Origin: RUG572 sp964386385
Lineage (GTDB): Bacteria > Verrucomicrobiota > Kiritimatiellia > RFP12 > UBA1067
Assembly (NCBI GenBank): GCA_964386385.1
Contig: CAYLRN010000007.1
Coordinates: 1 to 64,000 of the forward strand
Length of the DNA stretch: 64,000 nt
Direction: 5' to 3'
Part shown: positions 16,701 to 24,749 of the stretch, in pieces
Numbering within the stretch: position 1 is the stretch's first letter
Layout: every line of letters begins with the position of its first letter
Made by a program: the position numbers and the translations under genes
The notes under the pieces: model-generated
Told to the model about the DNA's origin: nothing
Seen by the model: only the letters and a program-made list of their open reading frames with translations
The model's database searches: none

Positions 16701-17613
16701 GCATGATCGGCGGGGAGTCGAGTTCGTACGTCTCCACCATGTCCGCGACTTCGAGCGTGTTGGAGAGCAGTTCCGGGTTGTCGGGGAAGAGCTGCGCCAT
16801 CGTGTCGCCGTCCTTGAACCACTCCTGCCCGGTGTAGATCATGCGCGAGGGGTCGGAGAGCTTCTTCTGCGTGGACATGCAGAGCAGCACGTCGTGGGAG
16901 TCGTCGTCCTCCGCCTCCAGGAAGTGGACGTCGTTCGTCGCGATCACGCGGATGTCCAGCTTCTTCCCCAGCTCGAGCATTCCCCTGGCGATCGCGACCT
17001 GCCGGGCGTAGAGGCGGCGGTGCTCGTCGATCGCCGTGCCGGGGATGTTCGTCTTCACGGACTTGTGGAGCATCACCTCCAGCGAGTAGTTGCTCCCGAA
17101 GAGGTCCTTGTACCACTTCGCCACGCGCTCCGCCTCGTCCATGCGCCCGCCGTCGATCGCGTGGGCGACTTCGCCGGCGATGCAGGCGCTTGAGCAGTGG
17201 ATGCCCTCGTGGTACTTTTCGAGGAGCGAGCGGTCGATGCGCGGGTGGTAGTAGAAGCCGTTGATGTGCGCCTCGGAGATGAGGCGGACGAGATTGTGGT
17301 AGCCCGTCAGGTTGAGCGCGTGGAGGCAGAGGTGGTGGCGCCGCTCCGTCTTGTCGCGCGACCTGTAGTCGCCCGACGAGGTGACGTACGCCTCGCAGCC
17401 GAGAATCGGCTTTATCTTCGGCAGGTCGCCGTACCCCTTCGACGCGCGGCATTCGTCGTAGAACGTCTTGAGCGCGAAGAGGTTGCCGTGGTCCGTGACG
17501 GCGAGCGCGCGCATTCCGCGTTCGCGGGCCTTCCGGACGAGCGGCTTTATGGCGCACTGCCCGTCGAGAAGGGAATACGTGGTGTGAAGATGGAGATGTA
17601 CGAAGTCTGTCAT
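13777..17613 (-). CDS. dnaE: DnaE, DNA polymerase III alpha subunit
   Basis: Replicative polymerase, 1278 residues. The N-terminal PHP domain begins HLHLHTTYSLLDGQ (residues 6-19). The polymerase core has GPGRGSAAGS and the catalytic aspartates in PDIDVDFDD near residues 455-463. Later motifs include GVHACGVIISRDPL, the fingers region, a helix-hairpin-helix region (GVKGVGSAAADAIV) and an OB-fold near the C-terminus. The start is ATG 17613, where the PHP motif begins; the open frame continuing upstream to 19020 is not coding. A promoter (TTGACT, 18 bases, TATCAT) lies upstream. lepA follows on the same strand. Confidence 0.96.
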   Translation of the reverse strand: MTDFVHLHLHTTYSLLDGQCAIKPLVRKARERGMRALAVTDHGNLFALKTFYDECRASKGYGDLPKIKPILGCEAYVTSSGDYRSRDKTERRHHLCLHALNLTGYHNLVRLISEAHINGFYYHPRIDRSLLEKYHEGIHCSSACIAGEVAHAIDGGRMDEAERVAKWYKDLFGSNYSLEVMLHKSVKTNIPGTAIDEHRRLYARQVAIARGMLELGKKLDIRVIATNDVHFLEAEDDDSHDVLLCMSTQKKLSDPSRMIYTGQEWFKDGDTMAQLFPDNPELLSNTLEVADMVETYELDSPPIMPKFPIPAEFGTEESYAKKFGEDELREQFNTEDKPGNYDRLGGYEKVLRIKFEADYLASLVWAGVRRRWGDPAPDEVSERVQFELDTIRTMGFPGYFLIVHDYIFAAREMGVWVGPGRGSAAGSAVAYALGITNVDPIKYDLLFERFLNPDRISMPDIDVDFDDSGRGRVLEYVTQKYGADHVAHIVTFGQMAAKSAIKDVARMMEYPLADANKLASLVPDTPKITFKAAMSATDKNGEPNKDYSPELVAATKSDDPTVHSIMERAMRLEGCIRQPGVHACGVIISRDPLMDTLPVMPTENESLLTTQYDGHFVEPVGLLKMDFLGLKTLTVEKECVALIRQFRGVEIDTDKIPDDDGETYELFGRGETTGLFQFESDGMKKYLMELQPERLSDLVAMNALYRPGPLAYIPTFIKRKKGEEPIAYDHPLMEKYLKDTYGVTVYQEQVMLLSRLLGGFTRGMSDKLRKAMGKKQLAVMEELKVKFVDGCLANPEFRIGKWKDEKEARKLIDKIWDDWKAFASYAFNKSHAVCYAWVAYQTGYLKAHYPAEFMCAQISSEIGNFDKLPGFVAEAAAMGLEVLPPSVNESWSRFSPVEGRKAIRYGMAGVKGVGSAAADAIVAEREKNGPYKGMMDFCTRLCAAAVVNKRVLENLVKCGAFDEFAEADGAFHRARYFHNAEFALKRAAARGKERASGQMDMFGMLAPEEDSSDAELADCPRWPAAQRFKDERDLTGIYMTGHPLGAFRRVLSALSTYNPLEPPDIPFYEEIGAQRQLRVPARLGGMLKSCMVKMSKPKKDGDLPQPWAILVIDAGEDAETEALCFARTYAKFKEWMPECVDKPILLCGDVMHKTDRETRAELSDVQFIVREAYPLEEGVRRFSKAIHVRAAYEDPKLVEKASALKALAERFPGHVRMVVDLEYADGKRVEIDTGVPGVAPEGEFFTALEKVVADGYRLDAIKDFFLEAPESKPWERRN

Positions 17614-17664
17614 GGCGCGGGCGCGGGTTCTGTTCGGTACTGATGCGTGGCGAAGCGAACGCTG

Positions 17665-17694
17665 ATGATAGCAAAGTCCGCCGCCTGAAGTCAA
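17665..17694 (-). promoter_or_regulatory. putative dnaE promoter
   Basis: On the minus strand: -35 TTGACT (17694-17689), 18-base spacer, extended -10 TGCTATCAT (17673-17665). The predicted leader is about 45 bases. It diverges from the promoter of the glycerophosphodiesterase gene. Confidence 0.6.
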
Positions 17695-17747
17695 ATCGCA
17701 AGTCCGCCGGCCGCCGTTCGCGCGGCGTGACGGCGGGCGGCGGGTTT

Positions 17748-17756
17748 TGGTACAAT
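17748..17756 (+). promoter_or_regulatory. putative promoter giving a leaderless mRNA
   Basis: Extended -10 TGGTACAAT (17748-17756) with a weak upstream GTGACG at 17727-17732. Only 7 bases separate it from ATG 17764, so transcription should begin at or next to the A of the start codon. Confidence 0.5.
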
Positions 17757-17763
17757 CATTGCC

Positions 17764-18699
17764 ATGAAAAACACGTCTTCCACGTTTAGTCTCGTCCTCG
17801 TCGCCACCATCGCGGCGGCGCTCGTCCATTCCGCGTCCGCCGCGCGCCCCATGACGGCGCAGGACGTCGAGAAGGTGAAGAACTCGCTCATCCACCGCGG
17901 CGACGGCACGGGCCGTCCGGACAACACGATGGAGGCCCTTCTCTACACGTGGGCGAAGGGCTACGTCCCGGAATGCGACATCCGCACGACGAAGGACGGC
18001 AAGGTCGTCGCGTTCCACGACGACTGGCTCAAGGGGCGCAAGATCGGCGACTGGCTCTGGTCTGAACTGCGCGAGGAGGACGTCGGCAGCTACCGCGGCG
18101 CGCAGTACGCCACCTGCCGCGCGCCGCTGTGGAAGACGATCTTCACCGCCATGGAGGAGAACCCGCGCCGCCGGATATACGTCGACTTCAAGACCGTCCA
18201 GCCCGAAAAGGTGGCCAAGCTCGTGAAGTCGCACGGACTCGAGCGCCAGGCCTGCTTCATCACGCGGGAATACGACCTCATCAGGCGCTACAAGGCCGCC
18301 CTGCCGGAAGGCCGCACGCTCCACTGGATGAACCTGGGCAACTGGGGGCGCATCGACTTCGACAGGCCCGGCGAGCGCGAGAAGTGCGAGGCGTACGAGA
18401 TGGCGTTCTTCGAGAGGGCGGCGAAGGAGAACTTCAGGGACATAGACAACGTCCAGCTCCACTGCCAGGTGCGCAAGGCCGCCGACGGCACGTTCACGTT
18501 CTGCCCCCGGGTCGAGACGATGAAGTCCTGCATCGCCCGCCTCCACGCCGCCGGCGTCGAGGCCTCCATGTGCGTCTGGCAGAAGGAGGCCAACGACCCG
18601 GAGGTCTACAAGGCGCTGTGGGATATCGGCTTCGACTCCTTCGGCACCGACTACCCCGAAGCCCTCTACAAGGCCGTCTCCGACCTGTCTGGGCGATAG
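17764..18699 (+). CDS. Secreted glycerophosphodiester phosphodiesterase family protein
   Basis: Hydrolyses glycerophosphodiesters from lipid head groups to glycerol-3-phosphate and an alcohol, if active. The protein has 311 residues and an N-terminal signal peptide ending near SASA-ARP. The catalytic pattern is IHRGDG (HR pair), a PECDIRTTKDG stretch for metal binding and VAFHDD. The C-terminus returns to FDSFGTDYPEALY, the usual barrel closure. The HRG is followed by an unusual GTGRPDNT in place of HRG-x-x-x-x-PENT. The next gene begins 10 bases after the stop. Confidence 0.82.
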   Translation: MKNTSSTFSLVLVATIAAALVHSASAARPMTAQDVEKVKNSLIHRGDGTGRPDNTMEALLYTWAKGYVPECDIRTTKDGKVVAFHDDWLKGRKIGDWLWSELREEDVGSYRGAQYATCRAPLWKTIFTAMEENPRRRIYVDFKTVQPEKVAKLVKSHGLERQACFITREYDLIRRYKAALPEGRTLHWMNLGNWGRIDFDRPGEREKCEAYEMAFFERAAKENFRDIDNVQLHCQVRKAADGTFTFCPRVETMKSCIARLHAAGVEASMCVWQKEANDPEVYKALWDIGFDSFGTDYPEALYKAVSDLSGR

Positions 18700-18709
18700 G
18701 ATCTCGCGC

Positions 18710-20341
18710 ATGACGGAGCGTGAACTCAGAGATTTGATTGCCCGCGGGGAGAGCGAACAGGTCGAAATGACAAGGGCGTTCGACAAGGCGGACAAGATGG
18801 GGCAGGCGATCTGCGCGTTCGCAAACGACCTTGGAGATACGAGACGCGCGGGCATGCTGCTTCTTGGAGTCGACGATGGCGGAAAGATCTCCGGGAAACG
18901 CATCGACGACAGGCAATTTGCGTCTCTGGGCGGTCTGAAGTCCGATGGCAACCTGCTTCCGCCGCCGTCGATGTCGGTTGAGAAGTTCGCCCTCCCCGAA
19001 GGGGACGTGGTTGCCATCACGGTGTTTCCCTCGAACTATCCTCCCATCAGATACAACGGGCAGATATGGGTTCGGGTCGGCCCGCGCAAGGCTCTTGCCA
19101 ACGACGACGACGTGCGTGTTCTGATGGAGCGAAGGGCGAAGTTCGGAATCCGCGATGAGGAACTGCCCTGCGAGAGAGCGGAACTTGCCGATCTTGACTT
19201 GGATCTGTTTCGTGGAACGTATCTTCCGCGGGCGGTGAACGCCCAGGTCGTCGAGGATGATGAAAGGCCAGTCCTGGAACAGTTGTCCGCGCTGCGATTC
19301 TACAGCCGGGAAAAGAACTGTCCGACCAATCTTGGCGTGCTGCTGTTTGCGAAACATCCGGAACGCTTCGTCCCTTCGGCCTACGTCCAGTACGTGAGAT
19401 TCGACGGCGACGACAACGGCGGGGACGTTCTGCAGGAGATTGTCTTCAGAGGCCCGCTTGTCAAGGCCGTGCAGGAACTTGACGTGTTCGTGAAGTCCGG
19501 CCCGGCGTCGGTGCGCCCCGTTCCGGTCAGTGCGTTTCGCGAGGAGATGGTGTCGCGCTATCCCGCCTGGGCGCTGCGGGAATTGGTGTTGAACGCCATC
19601 ATCCATCGCGACTACTTTCTTGGCAATGCTCCGATAAAGTTCTACGAGTATTCCAGCGGACGCATTGAGATATCCAATGCGGGCGGACTGTTCGGTCGCG
19701 TCAACGCGGGCAACTTCCCCTCCATGAACGACTATCGCAACCCATTGCTTGCGGAGGCAATGAAAGTCCTGGGCATGGTCAACAAGTACAATCGCGGAAT
19801 CGCAAAGGTGAATCGCGAACTTGAGGCCAATGGAAACTCAAGGGCGCACTTTGAAATAGACCGGCAGACGGAATTTCGCGTGACGGTGTATGCGGGCAAA
19901 AGTGGCCAGATGCCGGTCGAAAGTGGCCACATTGGCGCGGAAAGTGGCCAGATGCCGGTCGAAAGTGGCCACATTGGCGCGGAAAGTGGCCAGGTGTCGG
20001 CCGTGAGTGGCCACATTGGCGCGGAAAGTGGCCAGGTGTCGGCCGTGAGTGGCCACATTGGCGCGGAAAGTGGCCAGATGTCGGCCGTGAGTGGCCACAT
20101 TGGCGCGGAAAGTGGCCAGATGAAAGTCGCGCCTCCTTCGTTTGCCTATGACGTCGATTCGCAGGACAGAGCGGTGTTTGACGTGGTTGCGCGGAATCCT
20201 GGAATCAAGGGCGAGGCGATATTCCTTGAAGTCAGGACGTCCCTGCGTTCCGTCAGGCGGACGCTGGACCGTCTGAAGAATGGACGGAGAATCGAATATC
20301 GAGGTTCAAGGCGAGCCGGCGGATGGTTTGCCATTGGGTGA
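18710..20341 (+). CDS. AlbA_2 (Schlafen-like) ATP-binding protein with repeat linker and winged helix
   Basis: A 543-residue putative transcriptional regulator or nucleic-acid protein. The N-terminal AlbA_2 domain (about 1-125) shows ESEQVEMTRAF, AICAFANDLG and GMLLLGVDDGGKI. The middle has a GHKL-like ATPase segment (LRELVLNAIIHRDY, IEISNAGG). The C-terminus (about 480-543) is a winged helix (VFDVVARNPGIKGEAIFLEV, RSVRRTLDRLKNG). Between them, residues 398-471 are five copies of a 14-residue unit SGQMPVESGHIGAE. The gene is less GC-rich than its neighbours, which hints at acquisition. Start ATG 18710 has AGGA 8 bases upstream. Confidence 0.78.
   Translation: MTERELRDLIARGESEQVEMTRAFDKADKMGQAICAFANDLGDTRRAGMLLLGVDDGGKISGKRIDDRQFASLGGLKSDGNLLPPPSMSVEKFALPEGDVVAITVFPSNYPPIRYNGQIWVRVGPRKALANDDDVRVLMERRAKFGIRDEELPCERAELADLDLDLFRGTYLPRAVNAQVVEDDERPVLEQLSALRFYSREKNCPTNLGVLLFAKHPERFVPSAYVQYVRFDGDDNGGDVLQEIVFRGPLVKAVQELDVFVKSGPASVRPVPVSAFREEMVSRYPAWALRELVLNAIIHRDYFLGNAPIKFYEYSSGRIEISNAGGLFGRVNAGNFPSMNDYRNPLLAEAMKVLGMVNKYNRGIAKVNRELEANGNSRAHFEIDRQTEFRVTVYAGKSGQMPVESGHIGAESGQMPVESGHIGAESGQVSAVSGHIGAESGQVSAVSGHIGAESGQMSAVSGHIGAESGQMKVAPPSFAYDVDSQDRAVFDVVARNPGIKGEAIFLEVRTSLRSVRRTLDRLKNGRRIEYRGSRRAGGWFAIG
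19901..20122 (+). repeat. 42-bp tandem repeat inside a coding region
   Basis: Five full 42-bp units start at 19901, 19943, 19985, 20027 and 20069, with a partial sixth at 20111. Each unit is two related 21-bp halves that begin AGTGGCCA, so TGGCCA recurs every 21 bases. Units differ by a few bases (CCGGTCGAA versus TCGGCCGTG). The unit length is a multiple of three, so gain or loss of copies keeps the frame. Confidence 0.95.
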
Positions 20342-20411
20342 ACTTCTGAAGCCGCCTTGTCGTTGCCTGACATTGCGGATGGATGTGGAATGAGAATGAA
20401 GAGGATGGCGC

Positions 20412-21494
20412 ATGGACAATGACGGACGATTTGGCGTGAGGGCGGTTCCGCTGGCGATTGTCGGCGGAGGCGCCGCAGGAATGTTCGCGGCGGTCGTCGC
20501 CGCGCAGCGCGGTCTTGGGTGTCTGATATTCGAGCGCAAGGCGCGGCTGGGCGCGAAGGTGCTGATGACCGCGAACGGACGATGCAACTTCACGAAGGAC
20601 GTCCCAGTCGAGCGGATGATCCGCGATCTCGGAGATCCCGTGGGGCCATGGGCTGCGCCGGCGCTCCGGGCGTGTCCGCCGCAGGCGATAGCCCGCGGGT
20701 TCGCCAGCCTCGGCGTCCGCATCCGGCGCATGGAGGACGGCCGCCTCTTTCCGGATTCAGGACAGGCCGCGACGATCGTCCACGCCTTCGGCGACGTCCT
20801 GCGCGACTCGTCCGTTCCGATCTGCACGAACTGCCCCGTCCTCGGCATTTCGCCGCTTGAACATGGCTTCGCCGTGCGGACAGCCAACTTCACTATGGCC
20901 GCCGACAACGTCCTTGTGGCGACGGGCGGCGTGTCATTTCCGAAGACCGGCTCCGTGGGGGATGGGCAGAACTTCGCCCGAGAACTCGGCCTCGCCGTCG
21001 AGCCGTGCCGCGCCGGACTCGCGGGGTTCGAGACGTCGGACAGGTCTGTCGTCTCGCAGAAGGGAGCCCGCTTCGACGACGGCGCCGCGCGCGTTCTGGA
21101 CGCGCAGGGACGCGAATGCTTTTCCTGCCGGGGAGAGGTCGACTGCGAATCATGGGGCGTCGGCGGGGCCGCCGTCTACAACTGCCGGCGCTGGCTCGCG
21201 CGCAACGGATCGCCAGTCCATTCCGTCGAACTCTCGTTCGGCGGAAAGCGCCTGACGCTTCCCAGTCCGAAGCCGCGCCCCGTCAAGGAGGCGATTGTCA
21301 CGATGGGCGGCGTGTCGCTCGGCGAAGTCGACCCGGAGACGATGATGTCGCGCAGGCATCCGGGGCTCTTCTTCGCGGGCGAAGTGCTGGACGTGGACGG
21401 TCCGACCGGCGGCTACAACCTGACGCTCGCGTTCGCGACGGGACGCCTCGCCGCGATGTCGTGCCTCGCAAGAACGGGAAGGACTCGCAGATGA
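20412..21494 (+). CDS. BaiN/HI0933-like FAD-dependent oxidoreductase
   Basis: Flavoprotein of the HI0933/YhiN family, which includes the bile-acid reductase BaiN. The substrate here is unknown. The FAD-binding GGGAAG motif is at residues 18-23. The family-specific KVLMTANGRCNFT follows, with a VATGGVSFPKTGSVGDG segment and a C-terminal FFAGEVLDVDGPTGGYNLTLAFATGRLAA. At 360 residues it is somewhat shorter than the usual 400 or so. AAGAGGA precedes ATG 20412. The stop overlaps the next ATG (ATGA at 21491). Confidence 0.88.
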   Translation: MDNDGRFGVRAVPLAIVGGGAAGMFAAVVAAQRGLGCLIFERKARLGAKVLMTANGRCNFTKDVPVERMIRDLGDPVGPWAAPALRACPPQAIARGFASLGVRIRRMEDGRLFPDSGQAATIVHAFGDVLRDSSVPICTNCPVLGISPLEHGFAVRTANFTMAADNVLVATGGVSFPKTGSVGDGQNFARELGLAVEPCRAGLAGFETSDRSVVSQKGARFDDGAARVLDAQGRECFSCRGEVDCESWGVGGAAVYNCRRWLARNGSPVHSVELSFGGKRLTLPSPKPRPVKEAIVTMGGVSLGEVDPETMMSRRHPGLFFAGEVLDVDGPTGGYNLTLAFATGRLAAMSCLARTGRTRR

Positions 21495-22282
21495 AGACGA
21501 ACTACCACATGCACACCGTCTGGTGCGACGGGAAGGACACGCCTGAGGCCATGGTCGTCTCGGCCATTGCCAAGGGCTTCGACGTCGTCGGCTTTTCATC
21601 GCACGCCCTTCTGCCGGGCGGCGACCCCGGAACGCTCTCTCCCGAGACCGCGCCGAAGTACGTTGCGGAGATCCGCGCGCTCGCCGCGAAGTACGCGGGG
21701 AGCATCAAGATCCTCTGCGGCGTGGAGGCGGACTACATTCCGGGCGTCTCCGTATCCGACAGGTCGTCGTACGCCGCGCTCGGCGTCGACTACGTGATCG
21801 GGTCCGTCCACTACGTCGTGAAGGACGGCATCCGCCATCCCGTCGACCACACGCCGGAGATTCTCGCGCAGACGATCCGCGACGCCTATCACGGCGACGC
21901 GCGCGCCCTGGCGCGCGACTACTTCGCGCAGCAGCGCGACATGGCCTCACGCTTCGACTTCGACGTCATCGGACATCCGGACCTCATCCGCAAGTTCAAC
22001 GGACGTCTCGCCTGCTTCGACGAGACCGCTCCATGGTATCGCGAAGAGCTGCGCCTGACGGCGGACGCCTTTGCCGCAAGCGGAAAGATCGTCGAGGTCA
22101 ACACCGGCGCGATTTCACGCGGCTGGATGGACGACGCCTATCCTTCTTCCGAATTCCGCCGCCTCCTGCGCGAACGCGGAGTCAGGTTCCTGCTCGGCTC
22201 GGACGCGCACGCGGCCGACGCGATCGACTGCGCGTTCGACCGCTTCGGCCCGCAGGAGACGTACGTGGACGCCCCGCGATGA
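21491..22282 (+). CDS. PHP-domain phosphatase (HisJ/histidinol-phosphatase-like)
   Basis: A 263-residue PHP metallo-phosphoesterase. Metal ligands are visible in YHMHTVWCDGKD (H6, H8), GFSSHA, GVEADYI, VIGSVHYV and FDVIGHPDL, ending in the GSDAHAAD motif. This order fits histidinol-phosphatase HisJ, but no histidine genes are nearby, so another phosphate ester is possible. It overlaps both neighbours by 4 bases (ATGA), implying a single translated unit with the flavoprotein and the transporter. Confidence 0.8.
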   Translation: MKTNYHMHTVWCDGKDTPEAMVVSAIAKGFDVVGFSSHALLPGGDPGTLSPETAPKYVAEIRALAAKYAGSIKILCGVEADYIPGVSVSDRSSYAALGVDYVIGSVHYVVKDGIRHPVDHTPEILAQTIRDAYHGDARALARDYFAQQRDMASRFDFDVIGHPDLIRKFNGRLACFDETAPWYREELRLTADAFAASGKIVEVNTGAISRGWMDDAYPSSEFRRLLRERGVRFLLGSDAHAADAIDCAFDRFGPQETYVDAPR

Positions 22283-23151
22283 GCTGGATCGCCTTCATCC
22301 TTGCGAGCGCCGTCTTCCTGGCGTTCTACGACCTGGCCAAGAAGGCGTCCGTCCGCGACAACGCCGTCCTGCCCGTCCTCCTTTTCGCCACGCTCTTCGG
22401 CGCGGCGGCGTACCTTGGGACGCTCGCCTTCGCGGGCGGCGCCGGGGCGGCGTTCGGCTGCGATGCGCGGACGCACGGTCTCGTCTTCGTCAAGGCGCTG
22501 ATCGTCTCGACGTCGTGGGTGCTCACGTTCCAGGGGCTGAAGACGCTGCCGATCACGATAGCCACTCCAATCCGCGCATCCGCGCCCGCGCTCGTGTTCA
22601 TCGCTGCGTTCTTCCTCTACGGCGAACGTCCGTCCGCGCTGCAGGGCCTTGGCATGGCGCTCGTCTTCGCCGGATACTGGGCGTTCAGCTGGGCGGGACG
22701 GCACGAGGGGATAGACTTCTTCAGGAACCGCGCCGTCTGGTGCGCGGTGGGCGGCATGGCCGTGAGCGCGCTGTCGAGCCTCTGGGACAAGTATCTGCTG
22801 CAGGTGGCGAAGATTCCGGTCGAGCCGATGCAGTTCTGGTTCCAGGTCTATCTTGTCGCCGTCTACGCCGTCCTCCTCGCCGTGTGGAAGGCGTTCAAGA
22901 TAGACCGGACTCCGTTCCGGTGGCGTCCGTGGATTCCGGCCGTGGGGATCATGCTTGCGGCGGCGGACTGGCTCTACTTCCGCGGTCTTGCCCATCCGGA
23001 CGTGCCGATTTCCGTCGCCTCGCTGATGCGCCGCTTTTCGGTCGTGATCACCTTCGCGCTTGGCGCGGTCTTCTTCCGTGAGCGCAACCTGAAGCGCAAG
23101 GGACTGGCCCTCGCCGCCATCGTCGCCGGAATAACGCTCCTCTGCCTCTGA
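22279..23151 (+). CDS. EamA/DMT-family transporter
   Basis: An inner-membrane protein of 290 residues with about ten hydrophobic helices in two EamA halves. The first half contains ISTSWVLTFQGLKTLPITIATPIRASAPALVF; the second contains AAADWLYFRGLAHPDVPISVASLMRRFSVVI. Both end in the family's closing helix. It is probably a metabolite exporter or importer; the substrate is unknown. It starts within the stop codon of the PHP gene (ATGA at 22279). Confidence 0.85.
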   Translation: MSWIAFILASAVFLAFYDLAKKASVRDNAVLPVLLFATLFGAAAYLGTLAFAGGAGAAFGCDARTHGLVFVKALIVSTSWVLTFQGLKTLPITIATPIRASAPALVFIAAFFLYGERPSALQGLGMALVFAGYWAFSWAGRHEGIDFFRNRAVWCAVGGMAVSALSSLWDKYLLQVAKIPVEPMQFWFQVYLVAVYAVLLAVWKAFKIDRTPFRWRPWIPAVGIMLAAADWLYFRGLAHPDVPISVASLMRRFSVVITFALGAVFFRERNLKRKGLALAAIVAGITLLCL

Positions 23152-23167
23152 CATCCCCCACTGCCAA

Positions 23168-23222
23168 ATGGTTAAGTCTGGGCGGCGTTCGCGTCATGGG
23201 AGGGACGCGCCCCCGCGCGTCC
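23168..23222. repeat. single copy of the dispersed hairpin repeat
   Basis: A GTTAAGT remnant (23171-23177) is followed by GGGA and a hairpin at 23203-23222: GGACGCGC, a CCCC loop and GCGCGTCC, a perfect 8-bp stem in reverse orientation. It lies in the 230-base gap between the convergent EamA and SUMF1 genes. The rest of that gap shows nothing else I can support. Confidence 0.7.
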
Positions 23223-23381
23223 GCCGACGCACTGAAGGCAATCGCCGCGCATGCCGCGACACATGGCAAAACCATTCTGTCCACAAGCCTCACAGTTCCC
23301 GGCTCCTTTCGTTTCCCCATGCCGCCCTGCGCATCCCTGCAATTGAGCTGGCGACGATTCTGGCAGATTCCGTCCGTCCCG

Positions 23382-24728
23382 TCATTCCGGGTCTTCCGGG
23401 ACACAGAGGCGGAAGCCGATGGCCGCGCGTTCGTATGAGCCGTCCGCCGAGTTCTGCGGATAGCGGTAGGCGGAGCGGTAGACGCGGTAGCGGACGTGCT
23501 TGATTTCGTTGCCCAGCGTGTCCGTGCCGCCTTCCCCGTCCGCGAAGTAATGCGAGCCGCGGGTGATGCGCTTCGGCGCGTCCATCTCAGCGACCGGGCC
23601 GGCCGGGTCGTCCGCCGCGCTCTGCAGCCAGTTCGATCCGTCCGCCATCACGCCCAGCGTGGTCGTCCAGTTGTGGACGCAGCCCACCATGTCATGGAGG
23701 CCCCAGGCGTTCGGGGCCTGTCCGCCCACGAGGGGCGTGCGCGACGGGCCGGGGCGTCCGGAGTTCGATTCCCGCCAGATGTTCTCCACGCCGAACCAGT
23801 AGGCGTTCGTCGTCCCGGCGCGGCAGGCGTATTCCCATTGCGCCTCCGTGGGGAAGTCCACGCACAGGCCAGTCCGCGCGCGCAGTCGGCCGATGAACGA
23901 CTGCGGGTCGACGGCCGGCCACCCGCGCTCGTCCACGTCCTTCCCGAAGCAGAAGCCCGCGTTCGCGCCGTCGCGCCCGCGCACTGCGCCGTAGTGCGCG
24001 CAGTCTCCGCGCGCGGCCGCCGTGTCGGCGTCGTTCGCATACGACCGCTTCGCGCCGAACGTCTCCAGCTGAAACGCCGTCACGGGGTAGACTCCCAGCC
24101 AGAAGCCCTTCGTTAGGCGAATCGGCACACGCGCCTCGCGCGCGGCGTCGGACGGCAGACGATACGGCTCGTCGTCGGGCGAGCCCATCATGAAGAAGTC
24201 CTGCCCGTCGTGGGCGTCCTTCCACTCGTCCGACATCGTGGCGGGGACGTGGCGGAAGACCATGAACGCGGTCTTGTAGAGGTCGTTCGAGTTCACGTAC
24301 GAGCCGAAATCCGTCGGATACCAATCGCGTTCGCCCGTCCGCAGGTTCAGCGTGAAGTACGGGGCCTTTTCGGGTTGCGCGTCCGCGACGGACAGGTGGA
24401 AGCGCAGATGCGCGAACGTCCGCCCCGCGTGGTCGGTCAGGGGATTCCAGACGAACCGGTTGCGCCCCAGCTTCGCGAGCGGCGCGTGGAGCGAGGCGGG
24501 CGAGATCGCGACGCGCGAACTGCCGTTCGAGGCCACGACCGCAATTCGGACGCGCGCGCCGGGATCGGCGTCCTCCGGCGCGACGAGCGTGAAGTCAACG
24601 TCGACGAGCGTCTGCCACGGCGCGCGGCTTTTCGCCGAGACGTCCACGATCGAATAGTCCGCCGCCGTCGCGCCGGCGAGAGACGCCGCGCATACGGACA
24701 GGGCAAGGGAAAGCGCAATCTTCTTCAT
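23382..24728 (-). CDS. Secreted SUMF1-fold protein (B)
   Basis: A 448-residue exported protein. After a signal peptide (MKKIALSLALSVCAASLAGA) comes an about 110-residue beta-rich domain (YSIVDVSAKSRAPWQTLVDVDFTL), then a formylglycine-generating-enzyme-type C-lectin fold: FFMMGSP, LTKGFWLGVYPVTAFQ, FPTEAQWEYACRAG, NAWGLHDMVGCVHNW and the final AIGFRLCV. The paired active-site cysteines of true FGE near the C-terminus are absent, so sulfatase activation is unlikely. ATG 24728 is preferred over a GTG two codons earlier. It is the last gene of a three-gene operon with a close paralogue. Confidence 0.82.
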   Translation of the reverse strand: MKKIALSLALSVCAASLAGATAADYSIVDVSAKSRAPWQTLVDVDFTLVAPEDADPGARVRIAVVASNGSSRVAISPASLHAPLAKLGRNRFVWNPLTDHAGRTFAHLRFHLSVADAQPEKAPYFTLNLRTGERDWYPTDFGSYVNSNDLYKTAFMVFRHVPATMSDEWKDAHDGQDFFMMGSPDDEPYRLPSDAAREARVPIRLTKGFWLGVYPVTAFQLETFGAKRSYANDADTAAARGDCAHYGAVRGRDGANAGFCFGKDVDERGWPAVDPQSFIGRLRARTGLCVDFPTEAQWEYACRAGTTNAYWFGVENIWRESNSGRPGPSRTPLVGGQAPNAWGLHDMVGCVHNWTTTLGVMADGSNWLQSAADDPAGPVAEMDAPKRITRGSHYFADGEGGTDTLGNEIKHVRYRVYRSAYRYPQNSADGSYERAAIGFRLCVPEDPE

Positions 24729-24749
24729 CGTCACACCGCCTTTCTCGGT

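Noticed and set aside
13756..17193. An open frame of 1145 codons on the plus strand opposite dnaE
   Set aside because: Composition is arginine/valine/leucine-rich without domains and mirrors dnaE codons; long antisense frames are expected at this GC content.
19732..20100. Minus-strand frame reading repeated WPL peptides
   Set aside because: It is the antisense of the tandem repeat; no start signal or gene context.
19901..20122. Possible CRISPR or non-coding satellite
   Set aside because: The 42-bp units are adjacent without spacers and encode an in-frame 14-residue repeat within a longer gene.
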